Shown here one piece after another: positions 1 through 6,550 of a stretch of 7,513 nucleotides of DNA (the first letter of the stretch is position 1; the number at the start of each line of letters is the position of its first letter). Below the pieces are notes generated by a model. It saw only the letters and a program-made list of their open reading frames with translations. It did no database searches and was not told the origin of the DNA. The position numbers were made by a program, and so were the translations under genes. Location of the stretch: the NCBI GenBank assembly GCA_937871355.1, contig CALMPX010000125.1, positions 1 through 7,513 on the forward strand, read 5' to 3'. Origin of the DNA: an uncultured Bdellovibrio sp. GTDB lineage: Bacteria > Bdellovibrionota > Bdellovibrionia > Bdellovibrionales > Bdellovibrionaceae.

Positions 1-614
1 TAGGTTGGTCACATCCTGAAGGAAAAGAAATTTTTGATCTTAAAGAAATGGAAAATTTATTCTCGGTGGACCGCGTGAATGCCTCAGGTGCGGTGTTTGA
101 CCGTGTGAAATTAAAATGGGTGAATAGCCAACATTTAAGAGCTTTATCGAACGAAGATCTATGGAAATTTATTTCTGAATTTTTAAATACAGCGGGATTG
201 GTTTTACCAACAGATAAGACATGGCAATTGCATTCAGCGGAAGTGTTCCGCTCTAAAATGGAAATTGGCTCTGATGCAGTGACGTTGTATACGCCACTGG
301 ATGAAACGAAATTTGCGGTCAGTGATGAATCAGCTGAAGTTCTTGGATGGCCGACAACAGTGGCGGTTTTAGAAACATGGAAAAAGTTATTAGCTGATCA
401 TAAGACTCCGTTTTTAACTGAAGCCGATTTTGTGAATTTTGAAAATGAAGTTAAAGTTCAAAGCCAAACGAAAGGTAAAAATTTATTTATGCCTATGCGA
501 GTCGCTGTGATCGGTAAGCCTCATGGAACAGAATTGAAATTATTAACACCTTTGATTGCGGTGAAATCATTGATTTCTCGTGTCGATAAAGTTTTAACGA
601 AAATTAAAGGGTAG
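1..614 (+). CDS. gltX: Glutamyl-tRNA synthetase, C-terminal part (5' end outside window)
   Basis: Class I aminoacyl-tRNA synthetase that attaches glutamate to tRNA(Glu) in the cytoplasm. Only the last ~203 residues are here. The frame is open from base 3 to the TAG at 612-614, so the ATG at 48 is an internal Met and not the start. The visible part begins with GWSHPEGKEIF, then reads FSVDRVNASGAVFD and KLKWVN, the stretch that follows the KMSKR loop in bacterial GluRS. After it come the helical stem-contact and anticodon-binding regions. Near the C-terminus the segment RVAVIGKPHGTEL resembles the 'R-V-A-x-T-G-x-x-H-G-x-E-L' block found near the end of many bacterial GluRS. The catalytic HIGH and KMSKS motifs lie upstream of the window and cannot be checked. 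Nor can I tell whether the enzyme is discriminating or also charges tRNA(Gln). It is followed after 2 nt by cysS, so the two are very probably co-transcribed. Confidence 0.93.
   Translation, partial: GWSHPEGKEIFDLKEMENLFSVDRVNASGAVFDRVKLKWVNSQHLRALSNEDLWKFISEFLNTAGLVLPTDKTWQLHSAEVFRSKMEIGSDAVTLYTPLDETKFAVSDESAEVLGWPTTVAVLETWKKLLADHKTPFLTEADFVNFENEVKVQSQTKGKNLFMPMRVAVIGKPHGTELKLLTPLIAVKSLISRVDKVLTKIKG
606..611 (+). promoter_or_regulatory. Ribosome binding site of cysS inside the end of gltX
   Basis: AAAGGG lies 5 nt upstream of the cysS ATG at 617 and overlaps the last codons of gltX just before its TAG stop. This fixes the cysS start and implies that ribosomes ending gltX translation finish on top of the cysS initiation site, a typical translational-coupling layout. 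It is the clearest Shine-Dalgarno-like site in the window. Confidence 0.6.
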
Positions 615-616
615 AT

Positions 617-2074
617 ATGTTAAAAGTATATAATTCACTCAGTCGTAAAATAGAAGATTTTAAACCGCTTAAAGACGGTCATGTTAAAATATATGTCTGT
701 GGTCCTACGGTCTATTCTTATTTACATGTTGGAAATTTCCGAGGTCCGGTATTTTTTAATTTTGTTCGCAACTGGTTAGAGCATCTGGGTTATAAAGTTG
801 AATACGCTGTCAACTTTACCGACGTTGATGATAAAATTATTAAACGTGCTCAAGATGAAAAAGTTTCGGCCACAGATATTTCTGAAAAATATATCGCTGA
901 ATATAAAAAAGATTTTAAAGCTTTAGGCCTTCGTGCTCATGATCACAATCCAAAAGTAACAACTTATATGCCGCAAATTATTGATTTTGTGAAAACTTTG
1001 ATTGAAAAAGAGCAAGCCTATGTTTCTGGTGGAGATGTGAATTTTTCTATCTCTAAATTTAAAGACTACGGTAAATTATCGGGCCGCAAAGTCGATGATT
1101 TATTAGAGGGTGTTCGTATTGATGTAAACGATAAAAAACAAAGTCCATTAGATTTTGCTTTATGGAAAACGGCTAAACCAGGAGAAAATCTGCAGGGATC
1201 TTCTTGGGAGTCTCCCTGGGGAGCAGGCCGGCCAGGGTGGCACATTGAATGTTCCGCCATGGTAAAAGCTCTTTTTGGAAATCAAATTGATATTCATGGT
1301 GGTGGATTGGATTTGTTATTTCCACATCATGAAAATGAAGTGGCTCAAAGTGAAAGCTGCACGGGAGAGCATTACGCTAAATATTGGATGCATTGGAATA
1401 TGCTTAATTTTAGTGGAAATAAAATGTCGAAATCTTTGGGTAACGTGGTTAACATGCATGATTTTTTGCAAACAAACCATGCTGAAATTTATAAATGGAT
1501 GATCTTGTCTTCGCATTACCGAAGCTTGGCAGATTTTAGTGATTCGACTTTAGATTTTGCCGTAGCTGGATTAGCTCGGGTTTATTCGGCTTTATCATTA
1601 GCCACTTCTTTATGTAATGAACAAACTCCATTTGATAAAATTTTTGAAGTTGAGTGTAAAAATACGTGGGATAAAATGACGGAAGCTTTGAATCATGATT
1701 TTGGAACACCGGCGGCTTTTGCGGAGATGTTTGAACTGGTTCGTAAGTACAATGCTCAAGTTAAGCGTGGTGCGAAGGTGAATGTACCTTCAGCGGCTAT
1801 TTCAAAAAGTTTCCTTTCATTAATGAATAAATTTGGATCGTTGTTATCACTATTCCAAGAAAGTCCTGCGGAATTCCTCATTAAGCTTGATGATATGTTG
1901 CTTGAGAAGAAGAAGTTAACTCGGGCGCAAGTGAATCAACTGGTGGAAGCCCGTGCTCAAGCACGTGCGAATAAAGATTTTGCAAAATCAGATGAGCTTC
2001 GTAAGAAATTGACTGAAATGGGGATTAGTGTTTCAGATTTAACTGATGGATCTTTCTGGGAAGTCACAAAGTAA
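617..2074 (+). CDS. cysS: Cysteinyl-tRNA synthetase
   Basis: Class I synthetase that charges tRNA(Cys) with cysteine in the cytoplasm. The 485 residues match the family's usual length (~460-490). The N-terminal Rossmann domain starts YVCGPTVY and carries the HIGH-type signature as HVGN (His37), followed by NFTDVDDKII. The zinc ligands that let this enzyme select cysteine are all visible: Cys28, Cys212 (in WHIECSAM), His237 and Glu241 (in HHENE). They align with E. coli Cys28, Cys209, His234 and Glu238. The second ATP-binding loop is KMSKS at residues 269-273. A helical DALR-type domain follows, and the C-terminus ends with the usual 'ARANKDFAKSDELRKKL' style segment. The ATG at 617 has an AAAGGG site 5 nt upstream and sits 2 nt after gltX. 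The gene ends with tandem stops TAA-TAG (2072-2077). Nothing essential is missing. Confidence 0.97.
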   Translation: MLKVYNSLSRKIEDFKPLKDGHVKIYVCGPTVYSYLHVGNFRGPVFFNFVRNWLEHLGYKVEYAVNFTDVDDKIIKRAQDEKVSATDISEKYIAEYKKDFKALGLRAHDHNPKVTTYMPQIIDFVKTLIEKEQAYVSGGDVNFSISKFKDYGKLSGRKVDDLLEGVRIDVNDKKQSPLDFALWKTAKPGENLQGSSWESPWGAGRPGWHIECSAMVKALFGNQIDIHGGGLDLLFPHHENEVAQSESCTGEHYAKYWMHWNMLNFSGNKMSKSLGNVVNMHDFLQTNHAEIYKWMILSSHYRSLADFSDSTLDFAVAGLARVYSALSLATSLCNEQTPFDKIFEVECKNTWDKMTEALNHDFGTPAAFAEMFELVRKYNAQVKRGAKVNVPSAAISKSFLSLMNKFGSLLSLFQESPAEFLIKLDDMLLEKKKLTRAQVNQLVEARAQARANKDFAKSDELRKKLTEMGISVSDLTDGSFWEVTK

Positions 2075-2119
2075 TAGTCCTCATGCTTGACGAAGTAGAA
2101 AGAAGACCGACTATCTTAT
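2075..2119 (+). promoter_or_regulatory. cysS-uvrB spacer with a weak possible promoter
   Basis: This 45-nt gap is the only non-coding spacer within the four-gene block. It contains TTGACG (2087-2092), five of six matches to a sigma-70 -35 box, and TATCTT (2112-2117), a mediocre -10 at the long spacing of 19 bp. A 6-bp inverted repeat, ATAGTC (2074-2079) and GACTAT (2109-2114), spans a 29-nt loop. There is no strong Shine-Dalgarno close to the uvrB ATG; the purine run GAAAGAAG (2098-2105) is about 14 nt away. I see no E. coli-type LexA box (CTGT-N8-ACAG). An internal promoter for uvrBC is possible, but read-through from cysS is equally compatible. Confidence 0.2.
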
Positions 2120-4198
2120 ATGGCCAAAGCGTTTAAAAAAAACTTTAAGATTGTCTCTACTTTTAAGCCGGCTGGCGATCAGCCTAAGGCCATTGAATCC
2201 ATTGTTAAAAATTTAAAAAATGGAGTTAAGCACCAGACTCTTTTAGGTGTTACCGGCAGTGGTAAGACTTTTACTATGGCGCACGCGATTGAACAAATCA
2301 ATCAGCCGGCGTTAATCTTGGCTCCGAATAAAACGTTGGCGGCTCAGTTGTATGCTGAAATGAAAGAGCTGTTTCCAAATAATGCCGTGGAATATTTTGT
2401 TTCCTATTACGATTATTATCAACCCGAAGCCTACGTTCCCTCATCAGATACTTTTATTGAAAAAGATTCAGCCATTAATGAGCAGATCGATCGTATGCGC
2501 CATTCGGCCACACGGTCCTTATTTGATCGGCGTGATGTGATTATTGTCTCTTCGGTTTCTTGTATCTACGGTTTAGGAAGTCCTGAAGCCTACCAAGGCA
2601 TGATGGTTCAAGTGGCCACCGAGCAAAAACTCAAACGAGATGATTTTTTAAAGGAACTTATTCGCATTCAATACCAAAGAAATAATATCGATTTTTCGCG
2701 AGGAACTATTCGTGTGCGAGGCGATATCGTCGAAGTCTTTCCACCGTACGAAGAATCGCGAGCTTTACGGTTTGAATTTTTCGGTGATTTCGTCGAAAAA
2801 ATTTCTTGGTTTGATCCTTTAACTGGCGAACTTTATGAAGAACTGGATCAAATTGGTATATATCCCGGATCACATTATACAACCGAGGATGGATCGTTAG
2901 CTAAAGCCATTAAAACCATTCAAGAAGAACTTCAGTGGCGATTGACGGAATTAAAAACAGATTTGAAATTCTTAGAAGCCCAAAGGTTAGAGCAAAGAAC
3001 TTACCATGATATTGAAATGATGGAGCAGATTGGATTTTGTCAGGGTATCGAGAATTATTCTCGTCATATGACCGGCCGTGGTCCTGGTGAACCTCCTCCG
3101 ACGTTGATTGAATATTTTCCTAAAGATTTCATTACGATTATTGATGAATCACATATCACCGTTCCGCAAATTGGTGGAATGTACCGTGGAGATCAGTCGC
3201 GTAAGCGTACCTTGGTCGAATTCGGTTTTCGTTTGCCATCTGCTTTAGATAATCGTCCGTTGAATTTTCAAGAATTTGAAAAATTAATGGATAAAGTGGT
3301 CTACGTATCAGCGACACCACAAAATTATGAATTGCAAAAATCCGAAGGGTTGATCATCGAGCAAATTATCCGTCCCACAGGTTTAATTGATCCTATTGTG
3401 GAAGTTCGTCCTGTTAAAAATCAAGTCGATGATTTATTAGCCGAGATTCGGGAAAGAATTAAAAAGAATGAACGAGTTTTAGTGACGACATTAACCAAGC
3501 GCTCTTCAGAAGATCTTTCTGAGTATTACGAATCCATCGGTATTAAAGTGAAGTATCTGCATAGTGACATAGATACTTTGGAGCGAATGAATATTATTCG
3601 CGATCTGCGTTTAGGTGTATTCGATGTTTTAGTCGGGATCAATCTTCTTAGGGAAGGTTTAGACATTCCTGAAGTTTCTTTGGTCGGGATCACAGATGCC
3701 GATAAAGAAGGTTTTCTTCGTTCGGAACGATCACTGATTCAAACCATTGGCCGGGCGGCAAGGAATGCGAACGGAAAAGTGATTCTTTATGGAGATCGCA
3801 TAACGGATTCGATGAAGAAAGCGATGGATGAGACTTCGCGTAGACGAACGATTCAAGCCGCTTTTAATACGGAGCATGGGATTACGCCGGCGACGATTAA
3901 GAAAAAAATTAAAGAAGGTTTAGGTGATATTTTTGATGGATCAGTGGGAGCCTATAAAATTAAAGGAGAGAAAGACACCACAGCCGAAAGAATGCAAAAA
4001 TTCACTGACAAACCGAACAAGATTCAGAATGAAATTAAGAAATTAAAAGAAAAAATGAAAATTTTGTCGTCGAATTTAGAGTTTGAAGAAGCGGCGAAAA
4101 TCCGGGACGAAATCAAACGTCTTCAGATTTTAGAATTGCAGATTCGTGATGGGGATACCTCTAAAGAATCGCAAAAAGCCCAAGATGGTAAAGACTAA
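2120..4198 (+). CDS. uvrB: UvrABC system protein B (excinuclease subunit, DNA helicase fold)
   Basis: UvrB receives damaged DNA from UvrA, verifies the lesion and recruits UvrC for incision in cytoplasmic nucleotide excision repair. At 692 residues it is slightly longer than E. coli UvrB (673). It opens with FKPAGDQPKAI. Walker A is GVTGSGKT with Lys49. The beta-hairpin that inserts between DNA strands has its tyrosines in YYDYYQPEAY (Tyr96, 97, 99, 100). The Walker B/DEAD-like motif is DESH at 342-345, and helicase motif VI is QTIGRAARN (Arg545, Arg548). These sit a constant 4 residues beyond the E. coli positions. A C-terminal UVR coiled-coil domain (about 640-680, FEEAAKIRDEI) is the known UvrC-binding module. 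The ATG at 2120 is the only start codon between the in-frame TAG at 2096 and the conserved N-terminus, so the start is secure despite a poor ribosome binding site. The last residues (DTSKESQKAQDGKD) are a polar, low-complexity tail. The stop overlaps the uvrC start. Confidence 0.98.
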   Translation: MAKAFKKNFKIVSTFKPAGDQPKAIESIVKNLKNGVKHQTLLGVTGSGKTFTMAHAIEQINQPALILAPNKTLAAQLYAEMKELFPNNAVEYFVSYYDYYQPEAYVPSSDTFIEKDSAINEQIDRMRHSATRSLFDRRDVIIVSSVSCIYGLGSPEAYQGMMVQVATEQKLKRDDFLKELIRIQYQRNNIDFSRGTIRVRGDIVEVFPPYEESRALRFEFFGDFVEKISWFDPLTGELYEELDQIGIYPGSHYTTEDGSLAKAIKTIQEELQWRLTELKTDLKFLEAQRLEQRTYHDIEMMEQIGFCQGIENYSRHMTGRGPGEPPPTLIEYFPKDFITIIDESHITVPQIGGMYRGDQSRKRTLVEFGFRLPSALDNRPLNFQEFEKLMDKVVYVSATPQNYELQKSEGLIIEQIIRPTGLIDPIVEVRPVKNQVDDLLAEIRERIKKNERVLVTTLTKRSSEDLSEYYESIGIKVKYLHSDIDTLERMNIIRDLRLGVFDVLVGINLLREGLDIPEVSLVGITDADKEGFLRSERSLIQTIGRAARNANGKVILYGDRITDSMKKAMDETSRRRTIQAAFNTEHGITPATIKKKIKEGLGDIFDGSVGAYKIKGEKDTTAERMQKFTDKPNKIQNEIKKLKEKMKILSSNLEFEEAAKIRDEIKRLQILELQIRDGDTSKESQKAQDGKD

Positions 4199-4200
4199 TG
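4196..4200 (+). promoter_or_regulatory. uvrB/uvrC stop-start overlap (TAATG)
   Basis: The uvrB stop TAA (4196-4198) shares its last A with the uvrC ATG (4198-4200). Upstream there is only a weak GGTAAAG (4187-4193). The overlap suggests that uvrC is translated mainly by ribosomes terminating on uvrB, which would keep the two interacting subunits in a fixed ratio. The overlap is seen in the sequence; the coupling is inference. Confidence 0.6.
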
Positions 4201-6234
4201 GCCAAGAAAAAAGATTCTGATTTTGCGCCACTTAAAACAGAGACTGAGCAAAAAAAAGTCCAAGAGAAGAAATTGTCGAATCAAGTTAAAGCAAAGTCAG
4301 CTTTGATCGAAGATTACTACGTTAAGCTTGGTCGTTTGAAAGATGAAGTCTCCGGTTTTCCTACGCAAAGTGGTGTGTACCTGATGAAAAATGAAGTAGA
4401 TAAAATTATCTACGTCGGTAAAGCTAAAGTGCTTCGTAATCGAGTCAAAAGTTATCTGCAGGAATCTAAAGATCATTCGGCTAAGACACGAGCGTTAGTC
4501 CATAATATTTGTAATATCGAATACATCTTAACTAAAACCGAAGTTGAAGCTTTCTTGCTTGAAGCGTCTTTAATTAAAAAACACCGTCCTAAATATAATA
4601 TTCGTCTTAAAGATGATAAGGCGTACCCTTATATTAAGCTTTCTTGGAGTGATAAATTTCCGCGTCTGTATTTGGCTCGTAAAGTTCAAAAAGACGGCTC
4701 TGATTATTTTGGTCCGTATACTTCTGGAGGCGCTGTTTTTGGAACAATCCGCTTTCTCAATCGCATTTTTAAAATTCGTGATTGCACTGACAGTGTATTT
4801 AAAACACGTACTCGACCTTGCATGACTCATCAAATTGGTCGCTGTACGGCTCCTTGCGTGGATTTGATATCACAAGAAGATTACAAAAGTGATGTCGAAG
4901 GAGCCCGAGATTTTTTACGTGGTCGAAGTAAAAAGCTCATAAAAGATATTGAAGTTAAGATGCGCTCCTCTGCTGATCAGGAAAAATTCGAAGTCGCGGC
5001 ACGCCTGCGAGATGCTCTCTATTCCATTCAAACGATCATTGAACGTCAAACCGTGGTGAACGAATCCAATGAGAACGATCAAGATATCGTCAGTTACTTT
5101 GGAGATCAAGATGGTGTTACGATTGAAACCATTCACGTGCGCAGTGGCCGCGTGATTGGGAATCGATCACATTTTATATCGACGATTGATCCGACTAGTC
5201 CCGAAGAAGATCCGCGTGAATGGCTCACCAGTTTTTTAAATCATTACTACGAAGATAACATTATTCCAGACGAAGTTCTGTCGGGTTTTGATTTAGGCAT
5301 GGATCTCAATAAATTATTACAAGCGGTTTTGAAAGAGCGTTCGGGTCGGGATGTGGTCGTTCGTTATCCGACGGATCGCAAATCGTCTTTGCTTTTGGAT
5401 ATGGCGAACCAAAATGCAGAAGCCCATTTTAAAAAACAAATTTCAAAAGAGAATGAGAAAAAAGAGGGCCTCAATGAAATTAAAATTAAGCTAGGATTGC
5501 CGCATTTGCCAAAACGTATTGAGTGTTTTGATATTTCCCATTTTCAAGGAGCAGAAACTGTCGCGAGCCAAGTGGTCTTTGAAGAAGGTCGACCTAGTAA
5601 AGATCATTACCGACGTTATATTATTAAAAGTGTTACGGGCATAGATGACTTTAAATCGATGTATGAAGTTTTACAACGTCGCTTCAAGCACACTGAATAT
5701 GAGCCGCCTGATTTATTAGTTGTGGACGGTGGTAAAGGTCAATTGGCTCAAGCCGTAAAAATACTGAAGGAATTAAATATTTCTCATATTCCCGTGGTGG
5801 GTTTAGCTAAAGCCCGCACGGAATCTTCATTTCAAGATGCTGAGGTGTTAGAGACGGAAGAGCGTTTTTATTTACCGGGCCGAGCTAATCCTGTTGTGTT
5901 TAAACGAAATACCGAAGCCTTTCAAATTTTAGTGGGACTTCGTGATGAAGCTCATCGGTTTGCGATCACCTTTCACCGTAATCGTCGAGAAGATGCCAGC
6001 TTAAGAAGTATCTTAGATGAAATTTCCGGATTAGGAGAGCCTCGTAAATTGGCTTTACTTAAAAAATTCGAGACTGTTGAAAATATTAAAAATGCCGATA
6101 TGGAAGAGATCGCGGCCATGAAAGGTTTTAGTCGAGTCATGGCAGAGCGAGTGTTGATTCATTTGAATGAGGATGAATCTGATAGTGAAGCCGTTCAGCA
6201 TGGGGATACTTTAGAAGATCAAGTCGAAGATTAA
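4198..6234 (+). CDS. uvrC: UvrABC system protein C (dual-incision excinuclease)
   Basis: UvrC makes the 3' and 5' cuts around a lesion held by UvrB. The 3'-incision GIY-YIG domain has GVY (59-61), YVGK (Tyr72, Lys75), Arg82, Glu122 and Asn134, matching Thermotoga Tyr29, Lys32, Arg39, Glu76 and Asn88. Four cysteines (196, 208, 216, 220) have exactly the spacing of the E. coli Fe-S ligands 154, 166, 174 and 178. A UVR domain for UvrB binding lies around 250-285 (KFEVAARLRDAL). The RNase H-like 5' nuclease has Asp445 (ECFDIS), Asp484 (GIDDF), Asp510 (DGGKGQ) and His586 (DEAH), equivalent to E. coli Asp399, Asp438, Asp466 and His538. Tandem helix-hairpin-helix motifs (about 602-655) bind DNA. At 678 residues it exceeds E. 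coli (610) because of a ~40-residue Lys-rich N-terminal extension and an acidic tail (EDESDSEAV...). The ATG is chosen for its overlap with uvrB; a TTG at codon 36 would give a more usual length. Confidence 0.97.
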   Translation: MAKKKDSDFAPLKTETEQKKVQEKKLSNQVKAKSALIEDYYVKLGRLKDEVSGFPTQSGVYLMKNEVDKIIYVGKAKVLRNRVKSYLQESKDHSAKTRALVHNICNIEYILTKTEVEAFLLEASLIKKHRPKYNIRLKDDKAYPYIKLSWSDKFPRLYLARKVQKDGSDYFGPYTSGGAVFGTIRFLNRIFKIRDCTDSVFKTRTRPCMTHQIGRCTAPCVDLISQEDYKSDVEGARDFLRGRSKKLIKDIEVKMRSSADQEKFEVAARLRDALYSIQTIIERQTVVNESNENDQDIVSYFGDQDGVTIETIHVRSGRVIGNRSHFISTIDPTSPEEDPREWLTSFLNHYYEDNIIPDEVLSGFDLGMDLNKLLQAVLKERSGRDVVVRYPTDRKSSLLLDMANQNAEAHFKKQISKENEKKEGLNEIKIKLGLPHLPKRIECFDISHFQGAETVASQVVFEEGRPSKDHYRRYIIKSVTGIDDFKSMYEVLQRRFKHTEYEPPDLLVVDGGKGQLAQAVKILKELNISHIPVVGLAKARTESSFQDAEVLETEERFYLPGRANPVVFKRNTEAFQILVGLRDEAHRFAITFHRNRREDASLRSILDEISGLGEPRKLALLKKFETVENIKNADMEEIAAMKGFSRVMAERVLIHLNEDESDSEAVQHGDTLEDQVED

Positions 6235-6247
6235 AAAAATTAATCTT
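6227..6247. repeat. Inverted repeat spanning both stop codons of the convergent genes
   Basis: AAGATTAA (6227-6234) and TTAATCTT (6240-6247) are perfect 8-bp arms around an AAAAA loop. The left arm ends in the uvrC TAA (6232-6234); the right arm begins with the stop of the opposite gene (TTA, 6240-6242). The stem is almost all A-T and no U-run follows on either strand, so it is a poor candidate for a bidirectional terminator. It may simply be two Lys/Asp-type C-terminal codons plus stop codons facing each other. Confidence 0.3.
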
Positions 6248-6455
6248 GATAGTTTCGGTGTCTCCAGACAAATAAACAAAGTGTCACAATGGTAAAAGCC
6301 ATCGCCGCCGCTAAGCCGTAACCGTAGCCTTCATCGGGATGATCCGCGAGCATAATTCCAAAATAAAGAACGAATGATTTTCCAATGAGAGTCGGCATAA
6401 GAAACGATCTTAAAAAATCAGCTAAAAGTTTACGGTCTTGTTTTGGGTCATCCAT
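6240..6455 (-). CDS. Small two-helix membrane protein of unknown function
   Basis: I do not recognise a family for this 71-residue protein. It starts MDDPKQDRKLLADFLRSF, a charged, soluble-looking segment. Two hydrophobic stretches follow, about residues 18-37 (FLMPTLIGKSFVLYFGIML) and 46-64 (YGLAAAMAFTIVTLCLFVW). They are separated by an acidic loop, ADHPDEGYG, and the protein ends in the basic WRHRNYQD. By the positive-inside rule both ends should be cytoplasmic and the acidic loop periplasmic, an inner-membrane hairpin. It is likely a real gene: it fills the gap after uvrC exactly, has a coherent membrane topology, and is the only sizeable frame in the interval. The ATG is the only start after the in-frame stop at 6486-6488. 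No Shine-Dalgarno is visible; eight A residues run into the start codon. It converges on uvrC with 5 nt between stops and diverges from the lytic transglycosylase gene. Confidence 0.7.
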   Translation of the reverse strand: MDDPKQDRKLLADFLRSFLMPTLIGKSFVLYFGIMLADHPDEGYGYGLAAAMAFTIVTLCLFVWRHRNYQD

Positions 6456-6550
6456 TTTTTTTATTATGCCGTAGAATGTTTCAAATTAGTACAGTTTTAT
6501 AGGTAGTTAAAGACTCATGTTAGGCGTCAAAAAAGACGATATATATACTG
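6456..6550. promoter_or_regulatory. Divergent intergenic region between the small membrane protein and the transglycosylase
   Basis: This 95-bp AT-rich gap must hold the promoters for both flanking genes unless the + strand gene is read from uvrC. For the - strand gene, CATAAT (reverse complement of 6463-6468) is a five-of-six -10 match that ends only 7 nt before the ATG, which would give a near-leaderless message; no good -35 box pairs with it. For the + strand gene, TATAGG (6498-6503) and TATACT (6544-6549) resemble -10 boxes, but neither has a convincing -35 and the second abuts the start codon. A short inverted repeat, CGTC-AAAAAA-GACG, lies at 6525-6538. No confident promoter can be assigned. 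Confidence 0.3.

Noticed and set aside
48..614. A stand-alone 188-residue gene starting at the ATG at 48
   Set aside because: The same frame is open back to base 3 and encodes typical GluRS sequence (GWSHPEGKEIF), so the ATG is internal to gltX.
1066..1260. Open frames on the opposite strand within cysS, uvrC and the transglycosylase (e.g. 1066-1260, 4570-4833, 4915-5136, 6886-7158), and + strand frames at 1275-1502, 4613-4825 and 7278-7475
   Set aside because: All lie inside strongly conserved genes in other frames and show no recognisable protein features; they are shadow frames.
617..2074. HVGN instead of HIGH in cysteinyl-tRNA synthetase as a possible defect
   Set aside because: The last position of the signature is often Asn and the second is often Val or Ile in class I synthetases; the first His and Gly are kept and all zinc ligands and KMSKS are intact.
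6455..6462. Run of eight T as the tail of a terminator for uvrC
   Set aside because: No stem of more than two or three pairs precedes it; the run is the A-rich leader and start codon of the - strand gene.
6508..6542. FliA (sigma-28)-like promoter: TAAAG at 6508 with GACGATAT at 6535
   Set aside because: The boxes are separated by about 22-23 nt instead of the ~15 usual for this sigma factor, and the second box matches only partly.
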